A DNA stretch of 64,000 bases, from positions 1,302,001-1,366,000 of the forward strand of contig NZ_CVJQ01000001.1 in the NCBI RefSeq assembly GCF_001375595.1. The letters run 5' to 3'. Below, one piece after another: positions 1 to 8,546 of this stretch. Source of the DNA: Phenylobacterium immobile (ATCC 35973) (lineage in GTDB: Bacteria; Pseudomonadota; Alphaproteobacteria; Caulobacterales; Caulobacteraceae). The notes beneath the pieces were generated by a model. It was not told the origin of the DNA, made no database searches, and saw only the letters and a program-made list of their open reading frames with translations. Within the stretch, counting starts at the first letter, position 1. Every line of letters starts with the position of its first letter. The position numbers and the translations under genes were made by a program.

Positions 1-687
1 CGGGTACACAGAGCAGAGCGGGCCATCCACCAGGGTGAAGGCGGGGAAGGCCTGGCCCGGCGTCTTGAGGCGATAATAGAGCAGCAGCGTCGGTTCATAG
101 ATGCACGGCTGGCTGGGCTTGATCAGATGGCCCCAGGTGCAGTCGATGGCGTAGTCGAATTGTTCGCCATCTAGATAGACGCCCGTGGCGTCTTGCCGGA
201 CATCGCCGATCTCCACCCCAAAGCGGATGCGCTCGCCCAGGCGGGCGCGGAAATAGGCGCGCGCGCGTTCATTCACCAGCACCCGTTCATCGGTCAAAAC
301 CATACCGTCGACGTTGGTCACCGGGATGCTGGCGCTGTGGGTCTCCATCAGGTCGACACCGGTCGACGTCATGATGATCCGGTATGTGGCGTAGTCGATC
401 AGCGACTTGCCCGAGGCCACCGCATAGAGGTTTTCCTCCACCGGCCGGCTGAAGTCCGGATAACGGTCGGTGAACCGCAGGAAGCCGTCGCGTGACTGAA
501 TGCGCGTGCGATGGTGGCGGGCGTAGTGGAAGCCCAGGTGAAGGCGGAACTGATTGTTGCCGGAGGCTTCGCTCAGCACGTCGTCGTTGCGCTCGAAGAT
601 CGAGACGTCGAAGCCAAGCGCCACCAGGGTGGCGCCCAGATGGCAACCATACCAGCCCGCCCCGATCACTGCGATCTTGTGAGTCAT
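1..687 (-). CDS. FAD-dependent oxidoreductase (DAO-like), C-terminus beyond window
   Basis: The reading frame runs from an ATG at 687 to the left edge without a stop, giving the first 229 residues of a larger protein. It opens with a beta strand and a GAGWYG dinucleotide-binding loop (GxGxxG, residues about 9-14), followed by an acidic residue at the end of the second strand (IFERND), as in FAD-binding DAO/amine-oxidase-like oxidoreductases. It is divergent from an epimerase/isomerase pair, so I infer a role in modifying a sugar or small metabolite, possibly for surface polysaccharide. The substrate cannot be read from this fragment. The missing C-terminus should hold the substrate domain. 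Confidence 0.75.
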   Translation of the reverse strand, partial: MTHKIAVIGAGWYGCHLGATLVALGFDVSIFERNDDVLSEASGNNQFRLHLGFHYARHHRTRIQSRDGFLRFTDRYPDFSRPVEENLYAVASGKSLIDYATYRIIMTSTGVDLMETHSASIPVTNVDGMVLTDERVLVNERARAYFRARLGERIRFGVEIGDVRQDATGVYLDGEQFDYAIDCTWGHLIKPSQPCIYEPTLLLYYRLKTPGQAFPAFTLVDGPLCSVYP

Positions 688-939
688 GCTGGCGCCCCCA
701 CCCTGAAAAAAAGATAAGCCCGTGTAACGACTTCATAGGCTGAACGACAGCCTCGCAACCGCGGCAATTTCACAGAAGCACGACATTTTTTCAGGTCGCC
801 CCTTCAAAAGGCGCGTGCGGCCCATCTGACGCAGGCGCGCTGAAAGCCCGATCAAAGCCGGGTCGCCACGGCGTTGCGGCGTTGCCCGGCGCCGCCTTCT
901 GTGCTTCCTCCGCGCCAGGTGTTGGAGGGGATTTGGACT

Positions 940-1701
940 ATGGACGCGCTCATCGGCCATACCGGTTTCGTCGGCTCGAACCTGGCGGCCCAGCGAACCT
1001 TCGAAGCCAATTTCAACTCCAAGACGATCGACCAGATTCAGGGACGCGAGTTCGACACCGTCGTCTGCGCCGGGGTCCAGGCCCAGAAATGGTGGGCGAA
1101 CCAGAACCCCGAGGCGGACTGGGACGGCATCCAGGCCCTGATCGACCGGCTTTCGACCGTGACGGCCAAGCGCTTCGTCCTGATCTCGACGGTCGATGTC
1201 TTCCTGCCGCCCGTCGGCTTCACCGAACGCCAGACGGACATCGATGATCCAGGCCTGCACGCCTACGGCAAGAACCGCCTGCGACTCGAGGAATGGGTGG
1301 CCGACCACTTCGAGATGGCCAACATCGTGCGCCTGCCGGCGCTGTTCGGCCCCGGCCTGAAGAAGAACATCATCTTTGACCTGATGACCGACAACCAGGT
1401 CGAGAAGATCGTCCCGAACTCCAGCTTCCAGTGGTACGCGTTGAGTCGGCTCGGCGCCGACCTCGCCACCGTCGAGGCTCAGGGGATCGACCTGGTTCAA
1501 CTGGTCCCCGAACCCCTGCCGACGCAGGAAATCCTCACGACCTTCTTCCCGGACGCCAAGGTCGCGGCCCCCGTCGAGCCGCCGCCGTCCTATGACCTGA
1601 AGACCGAGCACGCCGCGGCGTTCGGTGGCGCGAACGGCTACATCGCGTCGCGCGACAGCGTACTGGCTGAACTCGGCGACTATCTGAAGGGCGCCCGCTG
1701 A
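940..1701 (+). CDS. NAD(P)-dependent SDR-type epimerase/dehydratase-like protein
   Basis: A 253-residue extended-SDR-like protein with an N-terminal Rossmann motif GHTGFVGSNL. A Ser/Thr-containing strand (LISTVDVF) is followed by a Tyr in YGKNR, so the usual YxxxK lysine is replaced by arginine (a lysine lies at +2). I chose the ATG at 940 because GGAGGGG sits at 924-930; the open frame extends further upstream but without a ribosome site. Its stop overlaps the start of the next gene (TGATG), so the two are probably co-translated. The reaction is unknown; nucleotide-sugar epimerisation or reduction is the likeliest reading. The altered active site leaves open a binding or redox role. Confidence 0.7.
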   Translation: MDALIGHTGFVGSNLAAQRTFEANFNSKTIDQIQGREFDTVVCAGVQAQKWWANQNPEADWDGIQALIDRLSTVTAKRFVLISTVDVFLPPVGFTERQTDIDDPGLHAYGKNRLRLEEWVADHFEMANIVRLPALFGPGLKKNIIFDLMTDNQVEKIVPNSSFQWYALSRLGADLATVEAQGIDLVQLVPEPLPTQEILTTFFPDAKVAAPVEPPPSYDLKTEHAAAFGGANGYIASRDSVLAELGDYLKGAR

Positions 1702-2510
1702 TGAAACTGGGTGTCTCCAACCTCGCCTGGACCGCCGCCGAGGAAGACGCAGCGCTCGCCACCCTGGCGCGTTTCAACGTGAGCGGCCTGGAGGTCGCGC
1801 CGACCCGGATCGCGCCCTGGGCCGAGCTGAACGACGAAACCCTGGGCGCCTTCCGTGCACGGATGGCCGACCACGGCCTGACCATCAGTTCCATGCAGGC
1901 CATCACCTTCGGCTTGAATGACCTGGCCCTGTTCGGCGACGAGGCTTCCGTCGATCGTCTTGTTGAGCACATGGGCGTGGTCGCTGGCATCGGCGCCGCC
2001 CTGGGCGCCAAGGTCGCGGTCTTCGGCGCGCCGAAGATCCGCGACCGCGGCGACCTCGATGACGCGACGGCCGATGATTTGGCTGTGGAGCGGTTCCACC
2101 GGATCGCCGACGCCATGGCCGGCTCCGGTGTGGCGCTGGGCCTTGAGCCGGTGCCTCCCGCCTATGGCAACAATTTCAAGACCGATCCCGCCGCGGTCCA
2201 CGCCTTCGTCAAGCGGGTGAACCGACCCGAGATCGTGCTGCACCTCGATACCGGCTGCGCCAAGCTCGGCGACGCCGACATCGGCGCGGCGGTGCGCGAG
2301 GGCGCCGGCGACATTCGCCACTTCCACATCGCAGAGCCGCATCTGGCGGGTTTCGAAGATCCGAAGTCCGACCACGCCGCCGCGGCCGCCGCCCTGCAGG
2401 ATGTCGGGTACGAGCGCTGGACTGTCATCGAGATGCTGCCGGGCGAGGCGCCGCTGCAGCGCCTGGAAACGGCGCTCACAAAGGTGCGCGAAATCTATCC
2501 GTCGACGTGA
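1701..2510 (+). CDS. Sugar phosphate isomerase/epimerase-like TIM barrel protein
   Basis: A 269-residue protein of the xylose-isomerase-like/AP-endonuclease-2 TIM-barrel superfamily. Visible landmarks are the opening strand KLGVSNLAW, the GLEVAPTRI strand, the metal-site region LGLEPVPPAYGNN, the LHLDTGC strand and the IRHFHIAEPHL segment. The last two carry the His/Asp/Glu metal ligands expected in the family. It starts in the stop codon of the epimerase gene, so it is translationally coupled to it. Together with the divergent FAD enzyme it suggests a small carbohydrate pathway. Family membership is clear; the substrate is not. Confidence 0.75.
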   Translation: MKLGVSNLAWTAAEEDAALATLARFNVSGLEVAPTRIAPWAELNDETLGAFRARMADHGLTISSMQAITFGLNDLALFGDEASVDRLVEHMGVVAGIGAALGAKVAVFGAPKIRDRGDLDDATADDLAVERFHRIADAMAGSGVALGLEPVPPAYGNNFKTDPAAVHAFVKRVNRPEIVLHLDTGCAKLGDADIGAAVREGAGDIRHFHIAEPHLAGFEDPKSDHAAAAAALQDVGYERWTVIEMLPGEAPLQRLETALTKVREIYPST

Positions 2511-2599
2511 AAGCTCCGCGCTTGCGGAGTGGATTAAACGAGGATAGGAGAACGCCTCCCTGAACGGGGCCTCCAATTGGGCCGCGCTTTCAGCCGGAT

Positions 2600-2675
<76 letters not shown>

Positions 2676-2842
2676 TTATTTCAAAGACTTAGTGGTGGAC
2701 GAGACGCCAGCCTAATTCGCCGGCGGGTCAGACTTTCAGCTGTCCGCAGCGCTCGCCCTGTCTCCGTCCGGGTTGTCGTGGAACAGATTCACGCCCATTC
2801 CCAAGGCGGCCAGCGACGGCGGGTCGTAGGTCTCCCAGCGGC

Positions 2843-3172
2843 TCAGCCGCCTTTGCGGATCCGATCCCACGCCACGAACTCATGGGCGATGCAGCGTTCG
2901 ATCAGCTTGCGCCACACGGGCTCGGCGATGTCTTCGGAGAGACCCGCGGCGCGGGCGGCGGTCTTCACGCGGTCGACGACCTGCTCGATACGGGCGGCGT
3001 CATAGACGGCGTCGCGGTCCTGCTTGATGCGCGCGGCGGCCTCCATGTAGCCCTGGCGCTCGACCAGCAGGGTCACAAGGGCCCGGTCAATGGCGTCCAC
3101 GCCTTGGCGGACGTCGATCATGGTCTGGCAATCGGCCGGCGCGGGACGCTCGTCGATGGTCACGGTGGTCAC
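2843..3172 (-). CDS. Chorismate mutase, AroQ class
   Basis: A 109-residue all-helical protein matching AroQ-type chorismate mutases (chorismate to prephenate, for Phe and Tyr synthesis). Visible features are the first long helix with R-x-x-V-D-x-I-D-R followed by LLVER, a lysine-containing helix AARIKQDRDAVYD, and a C-terminal helix EPVWRKLIERCIAHEF. Length fits the single-domain family. It lies 30 nt downstream of the LysR gene on the same strand and could share its transcript. An isochorismate-pyruvate lyase (PchB-like) function is structurally possible, but no siderophore genes are near. Confidence 0.85.
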   Translation of the reverse strand: MTTVTIDERPAPADCQTMIDVRQGVDAIDRALVTLLVERQGYMEAAARIKQDRDAVYDAARIEQVVDRVKTAARAAGLSEDIAEPVWRKLIERCIAHEFVAWDRIRKGG

Positions 3173-3202
3173 GTGGAAACTCTCAGGTCTGGTGGCAGGA
3201 GC

Positions 3203-4171
3203 TTAGATGCCGGCGCCGTTGTCGATGGCGGCGAGCGCGGCTTCGTGCGCTGCGGCCTCGGCCTCGATCCAGCCGATGAAGGCCTTCACCTGAGGCAGTC
3301 GCGCCTTGGCGCGAGAATGGACGAGGTAGTAGGCGAAGTCCACCGCGGTGGCGATCTGCAGCGGGGCCACGAGCCGTCCCGCGTCCAGGTCCGCCTGAGC
3401 CAGCGTTCGCTTGGCGAGCGCCACGCCGCGGCCGTTCACAGCGGCTTCGATCACAAGGCTGGACTGGTTGAAGCGCGGCCCACGCATGCCGTCGATCTCA
3501 CGCATCCCCCGCGCAGCCAGCCACATCGCCCAGTCGGGGCAGGAATCGTCGGTTTCCGGCGATCCGTCGTGCAGCAGCACATGGTTGGCCAGATCCTGCG
3601 GTGTCTCCAGCGGTTGGCCGGCGAGCAACTGCGGACTGATCACGGGGATCACCATCTCGCCCAGCAGGCGTTGGACTTCGAGGCCCGGATAACGACCTGC
3701 GCCATAGCGGATGGCCAGGTCCACCTCGCCGGAGTCCAGGTCCAGGAGCTCGATCCCGGCTGACAGCCAGACTTCAACGTGGGGATTGGCCTGTTCGAAG
3801 GCGCCAAGACGAGGCACCAGCCACTTGGCGGCGAAAGACGGGGCGGCGGTTAGCGTAAGGCGCCTGCCGTCGACCGCGGCGGTCAGCAGGGCCGCGGCCT
3901 CGGCCAGCCGGTCGAAAGCCTCGCGCAAGGCGGGCAGGGCGGTTTGCGCGGCGTCGGTCAGCAGCAGGCCCTTGGGCGTGCGCTTGAAGAGGGCGGCGCC
4001 GACGTAGTCCTCGAGGTTGAGGATCTGCTGGCTCACCGCGCCAGGCGTGACCGACAACTCGTCGGCGGCGCGGCTGAAATTCAAGTGTCGGGCGGCTGTT
4101 TCGAACGCGCGCAGCGCGTTCAGCGGCGGAAGCCTTCGTCGTTGGCTTCCAGAAGCGGTCGGACGGTCCAT
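3203..4171 (-). CDS. LysR-family transcriptional regulator (GcvA-like)
   Basis: A 322-residue LysR-type regulator. The N-terminal winged helix begins LPPLNALRAFETAARHLNFS and contains AADELSVTPGAVSQQI, the form typical of the GcvA/AmpR subgroup. A substrate-binding domain follows (about residues 95-300). The open frame extends 25 codons upstream, but I prefer the ATG at 4171, just ahead of the conserved domain. It is divergent from the sulfate-assimilation operon with an inverted repeat between them, so control of those genes is a reasonable inference. It is not CysB-like in its DNA-binding domain, and GcvA-like proteins have many targets. Confidence 0.85.
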   Translation of the reverse strand: MDRPTASGSQRRRLPPLNALRAFETAARHLNFSRAADELSVTPGAVSQQILNLEDYVGAALFKRTPKGLLLTDAAQTALPALREAFDRLAEAAALLTAAVDGRRLTLTAAPSFAAKWLVPRLGAFEQANPHVEVWLSAGIELLDLDSGEVDLAIRYGAGRYPGLEVQRLLGEMVIPVISPQLLAGQPLETPQDLANHVLLHDGSPETDDSCPDWAMWLAARGMREIDGMRGPRFNQSSLVIEAAVNGRGVALAKRTLAQADLDAGRLVAPLQIATAVDFAYYLVHSRAKARLPQVKAFIGWIEAEAAAHEAALAAIDNGAGI

Positions 4172-4210
4172 CTTGTAGAAGAAATCCTGAAAGCCCGGGC
4201 AGAAGTCCTT

Positions 4211-4249
4211 GGCTTGCGAATTGGCGTCTAAAGCACCTATTTGCAAGCC
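4211..4249. promoter_or_regulatory. Interrupted inverted repeat between LysR gene and cys operon
   Basis: Arms GGCTTGCGAAT (4211-4221) and ATTTGCAAGCC (4239-4249) are complementary at 10 of 11 positions around a 17-nt spacer. The site lies in the divergent control region between the LysR start (4171) and the operon start (4321). It is a candidate operator for the LysR protein. Confidence 0.45.
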
Positions 4250-4320
4250 TTCTCAGTGTCGCCGCCGGTTTGCGACTCCCGCGGCCAACTGCAGCGTCAT
4301 TATAGAGAAGCTTGAATTTG

Positions 4321-5184
4321 ATGTCCCCACGTTCCCACCCCTCGAAGCGCGCCGACCAGCTGGTCGTGCTGGGTCAGGCGACCCCGCGCGCGCCGGGTGA
4401 GGTGTGGCTGGTTGGAGCGGGTCCGGGTGATCCCGACCTCCTGACTGTGAAGGCTGTGAAGGCCCTCGCCCTGGCTGACGTCGTCGTCCACGACGGCCTG
4501 GTGTCCGAAGACATCCTCGCCCTGGCGCCGGCCGGCGCGCGCAAGCTCTCGGTCGCCAAGCGCAAGTCGCGCCACGCCTACGCTCAGGACGAGATCAACC
4601 GCATGCTGGTCGCTTTCGCGCGCGACGGCTTGACGGTCGTGCGGCTGAAGGGTGGAGACCCCTTCATCTTCGGCCGTGGCGGCGAAGAACTCGAGGCTTG
4701 CCGCGCCGCGGCGATTGTCTGCCACGTCGTTCCGGGCGTCACCGCGGCCCTGGCTGCGGCGGCCTCGGCCGGGGCGCCCTTGACGCATCGTGGGTCGGCC
4801 CAGGCTGTCACCTTCGTCACAGGTCACGCCGCCGCAGGCCTCGGGCCCGACGGCCAGGCGCGCTGGGGCGAACCGGCGCTCGACTGGGAGAGCCTCGCCA
4901 AGACCAACCAGACGCTGGTTGTCTACATGGGCCTGAGCGCCGCGCCGGCTGTGGCCGCGCGCCTGATCGCGGCGGGCCGAGAAGCTGCGACCCCGGCTCT
5001 GGTCGTCGAAAACGCCTCGCGGCGCGACGAGCGGCGCATCGCCACCACGCTCGGCCGCTTGGCCGCCGACATCGCTGGCCTGTCCGGCCCGGCCCTGCTG
5101 ATGATCGGCGAAGCCATGGCGCTCGCCGATGTCGGTGCGACCGTCGACGCCCAACCTGTTTTTGCTCTGGAGGCCCGCGCATGA
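4321..5184 (+). CDS. cobA: Uroporphyrinogen-III C-methyltransferase (siroheme synthesis)
   Basis: A 287-residue SAM-dependent methyltransferase that makes precorrin-2 from uroporphyrinogen III, the first step to siroheme, the cofactor of the sulfite reductase encoded two genes downstream. Family motifs are VGAGPGDPDLLTVKA near the N-terminus, VVVHDGLVS, the substrate loop RLKGGDPFIFGRGGEE and VVPGVTAALAAA. It corresponds to the C-terminal half of enterobacterial CysG; the dehydrogenase/ferrochelatase half is absent, so that step must be encoded elsewhere. A TTG at 4312 is an alternative start, but ATG 4321 is preferred. Its stop overlaps the next ATG (ATGA). Confidence 0.93.
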   Translation: MSPRSHPSKRADQLVVLGQATPRAPGEVWLVGAGPGDPDLLTVKAVKALALADVVVHDGLVSEDILALAPAGARKLSVAKRKSRHAYAQDEINRMLVAFARDGLTVVRLKGGDPFIFGRGGEELEACRAAAIVCHVVPGVTAALAAAASAGAPLTHRGSAQAVTFVTGHAAAGLGPDGQARWGEPALDWESLAKTNQTLVVYMGLSAAPAVAARLIAAGREAATPALVVENASRRDERRIATTLGRLAADIAGLSGPALLMIGEAMALADVGATVDAQPVFALEARA

Positions 5185-5540
5185 AGGCGCTGACCGCAAA
5201 TCGCCTGATCGACGGCGAAGTCGTGTTCTGGAAATCAGGCGCCTGGGTCGAGCAGTTCGGCGACGCCCAGCTGTTCGACGACGACGCCGAGGCTGAGACC
5301 GCCGAGGCTCATGGTAAGGCCCAGCCCACCATGGTGGTCGACGCATACCTGATCGACTTGACCGATTCAGAGGGCCTCTGGGCGCCGGTCAGCTACCGTG
5401 AACGCATCCGCGCGCTGGGCCCGACCAATCATACTGACCATGGCAAGCAGACCCTTGGCGGCGCGGCCGTCGAGGCTCTGCAGCACGCCCACGGCGCCGC
5501 CCGCTCTTCGGGCCGCGTCAACCTGATCAAGCGGAAGTAA
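5181..5540 (+). CDS. DUF2849 domain protein of the sulfate-reduction operon
   Basis: A 119-residue protein recognised as the DUF2849 family by its start KALTANRLIDGEVVFW and its fixed place between the uroporphyrinogen methyltransferase and sulfite reductase genes in alphaproteobacteria. It is small, soluble and has no catalytic motif I recognise. The ATGA overlap with the preceding gene and the 7-nt gap to sulfite reductase place it firmly in the operon. A role in assembling or supplying electrons to sulfite reductase is inference from position only. Confidence 0.85.
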   Translation: MKALTANRLIDGEVVFWKSGAWVEQFGDAQLFDDDAEAETAEAHGKAQPTMVVDAYLIDLTDSEGLWAPVSYRERIRALGPTNHTDHGKQTLGGAAVEALQHAHGAARSSGRVNLIKRK

Positions 5541-5547
5541 GCGGCTG

Positions 5548-7203
5548 ATGTACCAGTATGACGCTATCGATAAGGCCATCCTCGCCGACCGATCCGCGGA
5601 GTTCCGCGAGCAGGTGGCCCGCCGCCTCGCCGGCGAGATCAGCGAAGACCAGTTCAAGTCGCTGCGGCTGATGAACGGCCTCTACCTGCAACTGCATGCC
5701 TATATGCTGCGGGTGGCCATCCCCTATGGGTCGCTGAACTCGGCTCAACTGCGCAAGCTCGCCTGGATCGGCCAGACCTACGACAAGGGCTACGGCCACT
5801 TCACCACGCGCACGAACCTGCAGTTCCACTGGATCAAGCTGGCCGATGCGCCGGACATCCTGGACCACCTGGCCAGCGTCGACATGCACGCCATCCAGAC
5901 CAGCGGCAATTGCATCCGCAACACCACCGCTGACCCCTTCGCCGGCGCGACGGCCGAGGAAGTCGACGACCCGCGCGTCTGGGCCGAGGCGATCCGCCAG
6001 TGGTCGACCCTGCATCCGGAATATTCGTTCCTCCCGCGCAAGTTCAAGATCGCCATCACCGGCGCCGACAAGGACCGTGCGGCGGTGAAAGTTCACGACA
6101 TCGGCCTGCTGCTGAAGCGGGCGGACGATGGCGGTCTCGGCTTTGAGGTCCTGGTTGGCGGCGGCCTTGGCCGCACGCCCTTCGTCGGCGTCTCGATCAA
6201 CAGGTTTCTGCCGGCCAGCCGGCTGTTCTCGTATCTCGACGCGATCCTGCGCGTCTACAATCGCCACGGCCGGCGCGATAACATCTACAAGGCCCGCATC
6301 AAGATCCTGGTGTCAGCCCTGGGCGCCGAGGAGTTCTCGCGCCAGGTCGACGAAGAGTGGGCCAAGGTGGGCGAGACCGCCGACCTGCCGGACACCGAAC
6401 TCGCCCGCATCCGCGGCGCCTTCGCCGGCGCGCCCTTCGAGACCCTGCCAGCTCGTTCCGAAGTCTTCGAAGCCGCCAAGGCGTCGGATCCGGCCTTCGC
6501 CCGCTTCGTCCGCAACAACGTCAAGGCGCACAAGAAGCCTGGCTATGCGATCGTCGAAGTTTCGCTGAAAGGCATCGGTGAAACGCCGGGCGATGCGACG
6601 TCGGCGCAGATGGAGATCATCGCCGATCTGGCTGAGAGCTACGGGCGCGACGATATCCGCGTGACCCACGAGCAGAACCTTGTCCTGCCGCATGTGAAGC
6701 TTGACGACCTGCCGGCGGTGCACGCCGGCCTGGCGGCCGCCGGCGTCGCCACGCCTAACATCGGCCTGGTCACCGACATCATCGCCTGCCCGGGGCTGGA
6801 CTACTGCGCCCTGGCCAATGCGCGGGCGATCCCGATCGCCCAGCACATCGCCGAGAAGTTTTCCGACCAGGACCGCGCGGAAAACGTCGGCGAGTTGAAG
6901 ATCAAGATCAGCGGCTGCATCAACGCCTGCGGCCACCACCACGTCGGCCACATCGGCATCCTGGGCGTCGATAAGAAGGGCGAGGAGTTCTACCAGCTCA
7001 CCCTGGGCGGCTCGGGCGCCGAGGACGCGGCGGTGGGCCAGATCCTCGGCCCGGCCATCCCTTATGAGCGGGTCGCCGACGCGGTCGACACCCTGGTCGA
7101 GGTCTATCTGCGCGAACGGCGGGGCGAAGAGCGATTCCTCGACACCTTCCGGCGCGCCGGCGTCGCACCGTTCAAGGAGGCTGTCTATGCCGACGCGAAT
7201 TAA
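5548..7203 (+). CDS. cysI: Assimilatory sulfite reductase, siroheme/4Fe-4S (nitrite/sulfite reductase family)
   Basis: A 551-residue hemoprotein that reduces sulfite to sulfide using siroheme and a coupled 4Fe-4S cluster. Two ferredoxin-like half domains are each followed by a siroheme-binding domain. The substrate-side region TTRTNLQFHWIK lies near residue 88. The cluster and siroheme ligands are C414 and C420 (Cx5C, in ACPGLDYC) and C457 and C461 (Cx3C, in SGCINACGHHH), all intact. No CysJ flavoprotein gene is near, so electrons probably come from ferredoxin or the nearby Fpr. The protein could also act on nitrite, but its sulfate-pathway neighbours favour sulfite. Confidence 0.93.
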   Translation: MYQYDAIDKAILADRSAEFREQVARRLAGEISEDQFKSLRLMNGLYLQLHAYMLRVAIPYGSLNSAQLRKLAWIGQTYDKGYGHFTTRTNLQFHWIKLADAPDILDHLASVDMHAIQTSGNCIRNTTADPFAGATAEEVDDPRVWAEAIRQWSTLHPEYSFLPRKFKIAITGADKDRAAVKVHDIGLLLKRADDGGLGFEVLVGGGLGRTPFVGVSINRFLPASRLFSYLDAILRVYNRHGRRDNIYKARIKILVSALGAEEFSRQVDEEWAKVGETADLPDTELARIRGAFAGAPFETLPARSEVFEAAKASDPAFARFVRNNVKAHKKPGYAIVEVSLKGIGETPGDATSAQMEIIADLAESYGRDDIRVTHEQNLVLPHVKLDDLPAVHAGLAAAGVATPNIGLVTDIIACPGLDYCALANARAIPIAQHIAEKFSDQDRAENVGELKIKISGCINACGHHHVGHIGILGVDKKGEEFYQLTLGGSGAEDAAVGQILGPAIPYERVADAVDTLVEVYLRERRGEERFLDTFRRAGVAPFKEAVYADAN

Positions 7204-7687
7204 GCTCACGGACGGCGTCTTCACCCTTGAGGACGACCCGTTCACGGCCGTGCTTGACGATGAGCCTGTGCCCCAGGGCGATGTGATCATTTCGCTCGCG
7301 CGCTTCCAGGCTGAGGGCGAGCGCTTGCTGGCGGAGGGCCGTTCCATCGGCGTTCGCATTGAGAGCAACGAGGCTGTTGAGACCCTTGCCTACGACCTGC
7401 CGCGCATCGCGGTGGTGGCGTTGGTCTTCCCGAAGTATCGCGACGGCCGCAACTACACTTCGGCGCACCTGCTGCGTGAACGGCTGGGCTTCAAGGGCGA
7501 GATCCGCGCGGTGGGCGAAGTGTTGCGCGAACAGGCGGGCTTCATGGCCCGCTGCGGCGTCGACGCTTTCGTGGTCGCCGACGGTTCGACAGCGGAAGAG
7601 TGGGCGAGGGCGGTCGCGCGCCACCGCCACGTCTATCAGCGCGCCGCTGACAGCCGCGCGCCGGCTTTTGCAGAACGGGGGTCGTGA
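7187..7687 (+). CDS. DUF934 domain protein, sulfate-assimilation partner
   Basis: A 166-residue DUF934 protein, recognised from the LPRIAVVALVFPKYRDGRNYTSAHLLRERLGFKGEIRAVGEVLREQ-type core (about residues 70-115) and its constant position between sulfite reductase and APS reductase genes. The ATG at 7187 lies 17 nt inside the end of the sulfite reductase gene and is preceded by AAGGAGG, an ideal ribosome site. The biochemical role is unknown to me; operon position suggests it supports sulfite or APS reduction. Confidence 0.85.
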   Translation: MPTRIKLTDGVFTLEDDPFTAVLDDEPVPQGDVIISLARFQAEGERLLAEGRSIGVRIESNEAVETLAYDLPRIAVVALVFPKYRDGRNYTSAHLLRERLGFKGEIRAVGEVLREQAGFMARCGVDAFVVADGSTAEEWARAVARHRHVYQRAADSRAPAFAERGS

Positions 7688-7689
7688 GC

Positions 7690-8481
7690 ATGGCCTACGA
7701 CAACGCCCATCAGGCGACGGCAGATTCTGAGGCGAACGTCGCGGCCTCCTCTGAACTCGATCCCATGGCCGTTCTGGCCGCCCGGCTGAACGCCGAGCTC
7801 CGGCACGCTGAGCCGGGCGTGATCATCGCTGCGGCGATCCGGACCTTCGGCCGCAAGTTGGCGCTCGTTTCGTCTTTTGGCGCAGAGTCGGCGGTGTTGC
7901 TGCACTTGGCGGCCCAGGTCGACGCGAATATCCCCGTGTTGTTCCTGGATACTGGCATGCACTTCGGCCAGACGCTGGACTATCGCAAGAACCTGGCCTC
8001 GGCGCTTGGCCTCACGAACGTGCGCGACCTGCGTCCGGCCTTCGAGGACCTGGCCATCAGGGATCCGAAGGCGACGCTATGGCAGACCGACGTCGATGGC
8101 TGCTGCCATATTCGTAAGGTCCTGCCGCTGGACCGCGCCGTGGCAGGCTTCGACGCCTGGATCACCGGCCGCAAGCGCTTCCAAGCCTCCACGCGTATGA
8201 GTCTGCCGGTGGTCGAGTACGCCGAGGGCAAGTTGAAATTCAATCCCCTGGCCAACTGGGGCCCGGAACAGCTGGCGGCCTATGTCGAGGCTAACGCCTT
8301 GCCGGCGCACCCGCTGGTCGCTCAAGGCTACCCGTCGATTGGCTGCTGGCCGTGCACCAAACCGGTGGAAGCGGGCGCCGACGCCCGATCAGGGCGCTGG
8401 CAGGGCCTGGAAAAAACCGAATGCGGCATCCATCTTGCCCACACGCCCGGTGAAGCCGCCAATGTCGGCGGCGATATCTGA
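7690..8481 (+). CDS. cysH: Adenylyl-sulfate (APS) reductase, 4Fe-4S type
   Basis: A 263-residue thioredoxin-dependent reductase that converts adenylyl sulfate to sulfite. The PP-loop fold shows SSFGAESAVLL and VLFLDTGMHF. Two cysteine pairs, C138-C139 and C219/C222 (GCWPC), are the 4Fe-4S ligands that mark APS-type rather than PAPS-type enzymes. The catalytic C245 lies in the terminal ECGIH motif. I take the ATG at 7690, which has GGGGG 9 nt upstream; a GTG at 7684 overlapping the DUF934 stop is the alternative. Its product feeds the sulfite reductase upstream in the same operon. Confidence 0.93.
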   Translation: MAYDNAHQATADSEANVAASSELDPMAVLAARLNAELRHAEPGVIIAAAIRTFGRKLALVSSFGAESAVLLHLAAQVDANIPVLFLDTGMHFGQTLDYRKNLASALGLTNVRDLRPAFEDLAIRDPKATLWQTDVDGCCHIRKVLPLDRAVAGFDAWITGRKRFQASTRMSLPVVEYAEGKLKFNPLANWGPEQLAAYVEANALPAHPLVAQGYPSIGCWPCTKPVEAGADARSGRWQGLEKTECGIHLAHTPGEAANVGGDI

Positions 8482-8498
8482 CATCCTGACTTGAGAAC

Positions 8499-8529
8499 CG
8501 GTCGCAGGTGGTTTCCTGCAACCGTTTTT
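8499..8529 (+). terminator. Rho-independent terminator after the APS reductase gene
   Basis: CGGTCGCAGG (8499-8508) pairs with CCTGCAACCG (8515-8524) with one mismatch around a 6-nt loop and is followed directly by five T. It lies 18 nt after the APS reductase stop and 18 nt before the ferredoxin reductase gene, so it should end or attenuate the operon there. Confidence 0.75.
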
Positions 8530-8546
8530 GCCTCTAAAGCGAGCCC

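Noticed and set aside
737..753. AGGCTG-AACGA-CAGCCT dyad in the first divergent spacer
   Set aside because: Only 6 bp, no supporting half-site copies; could arise by chance.
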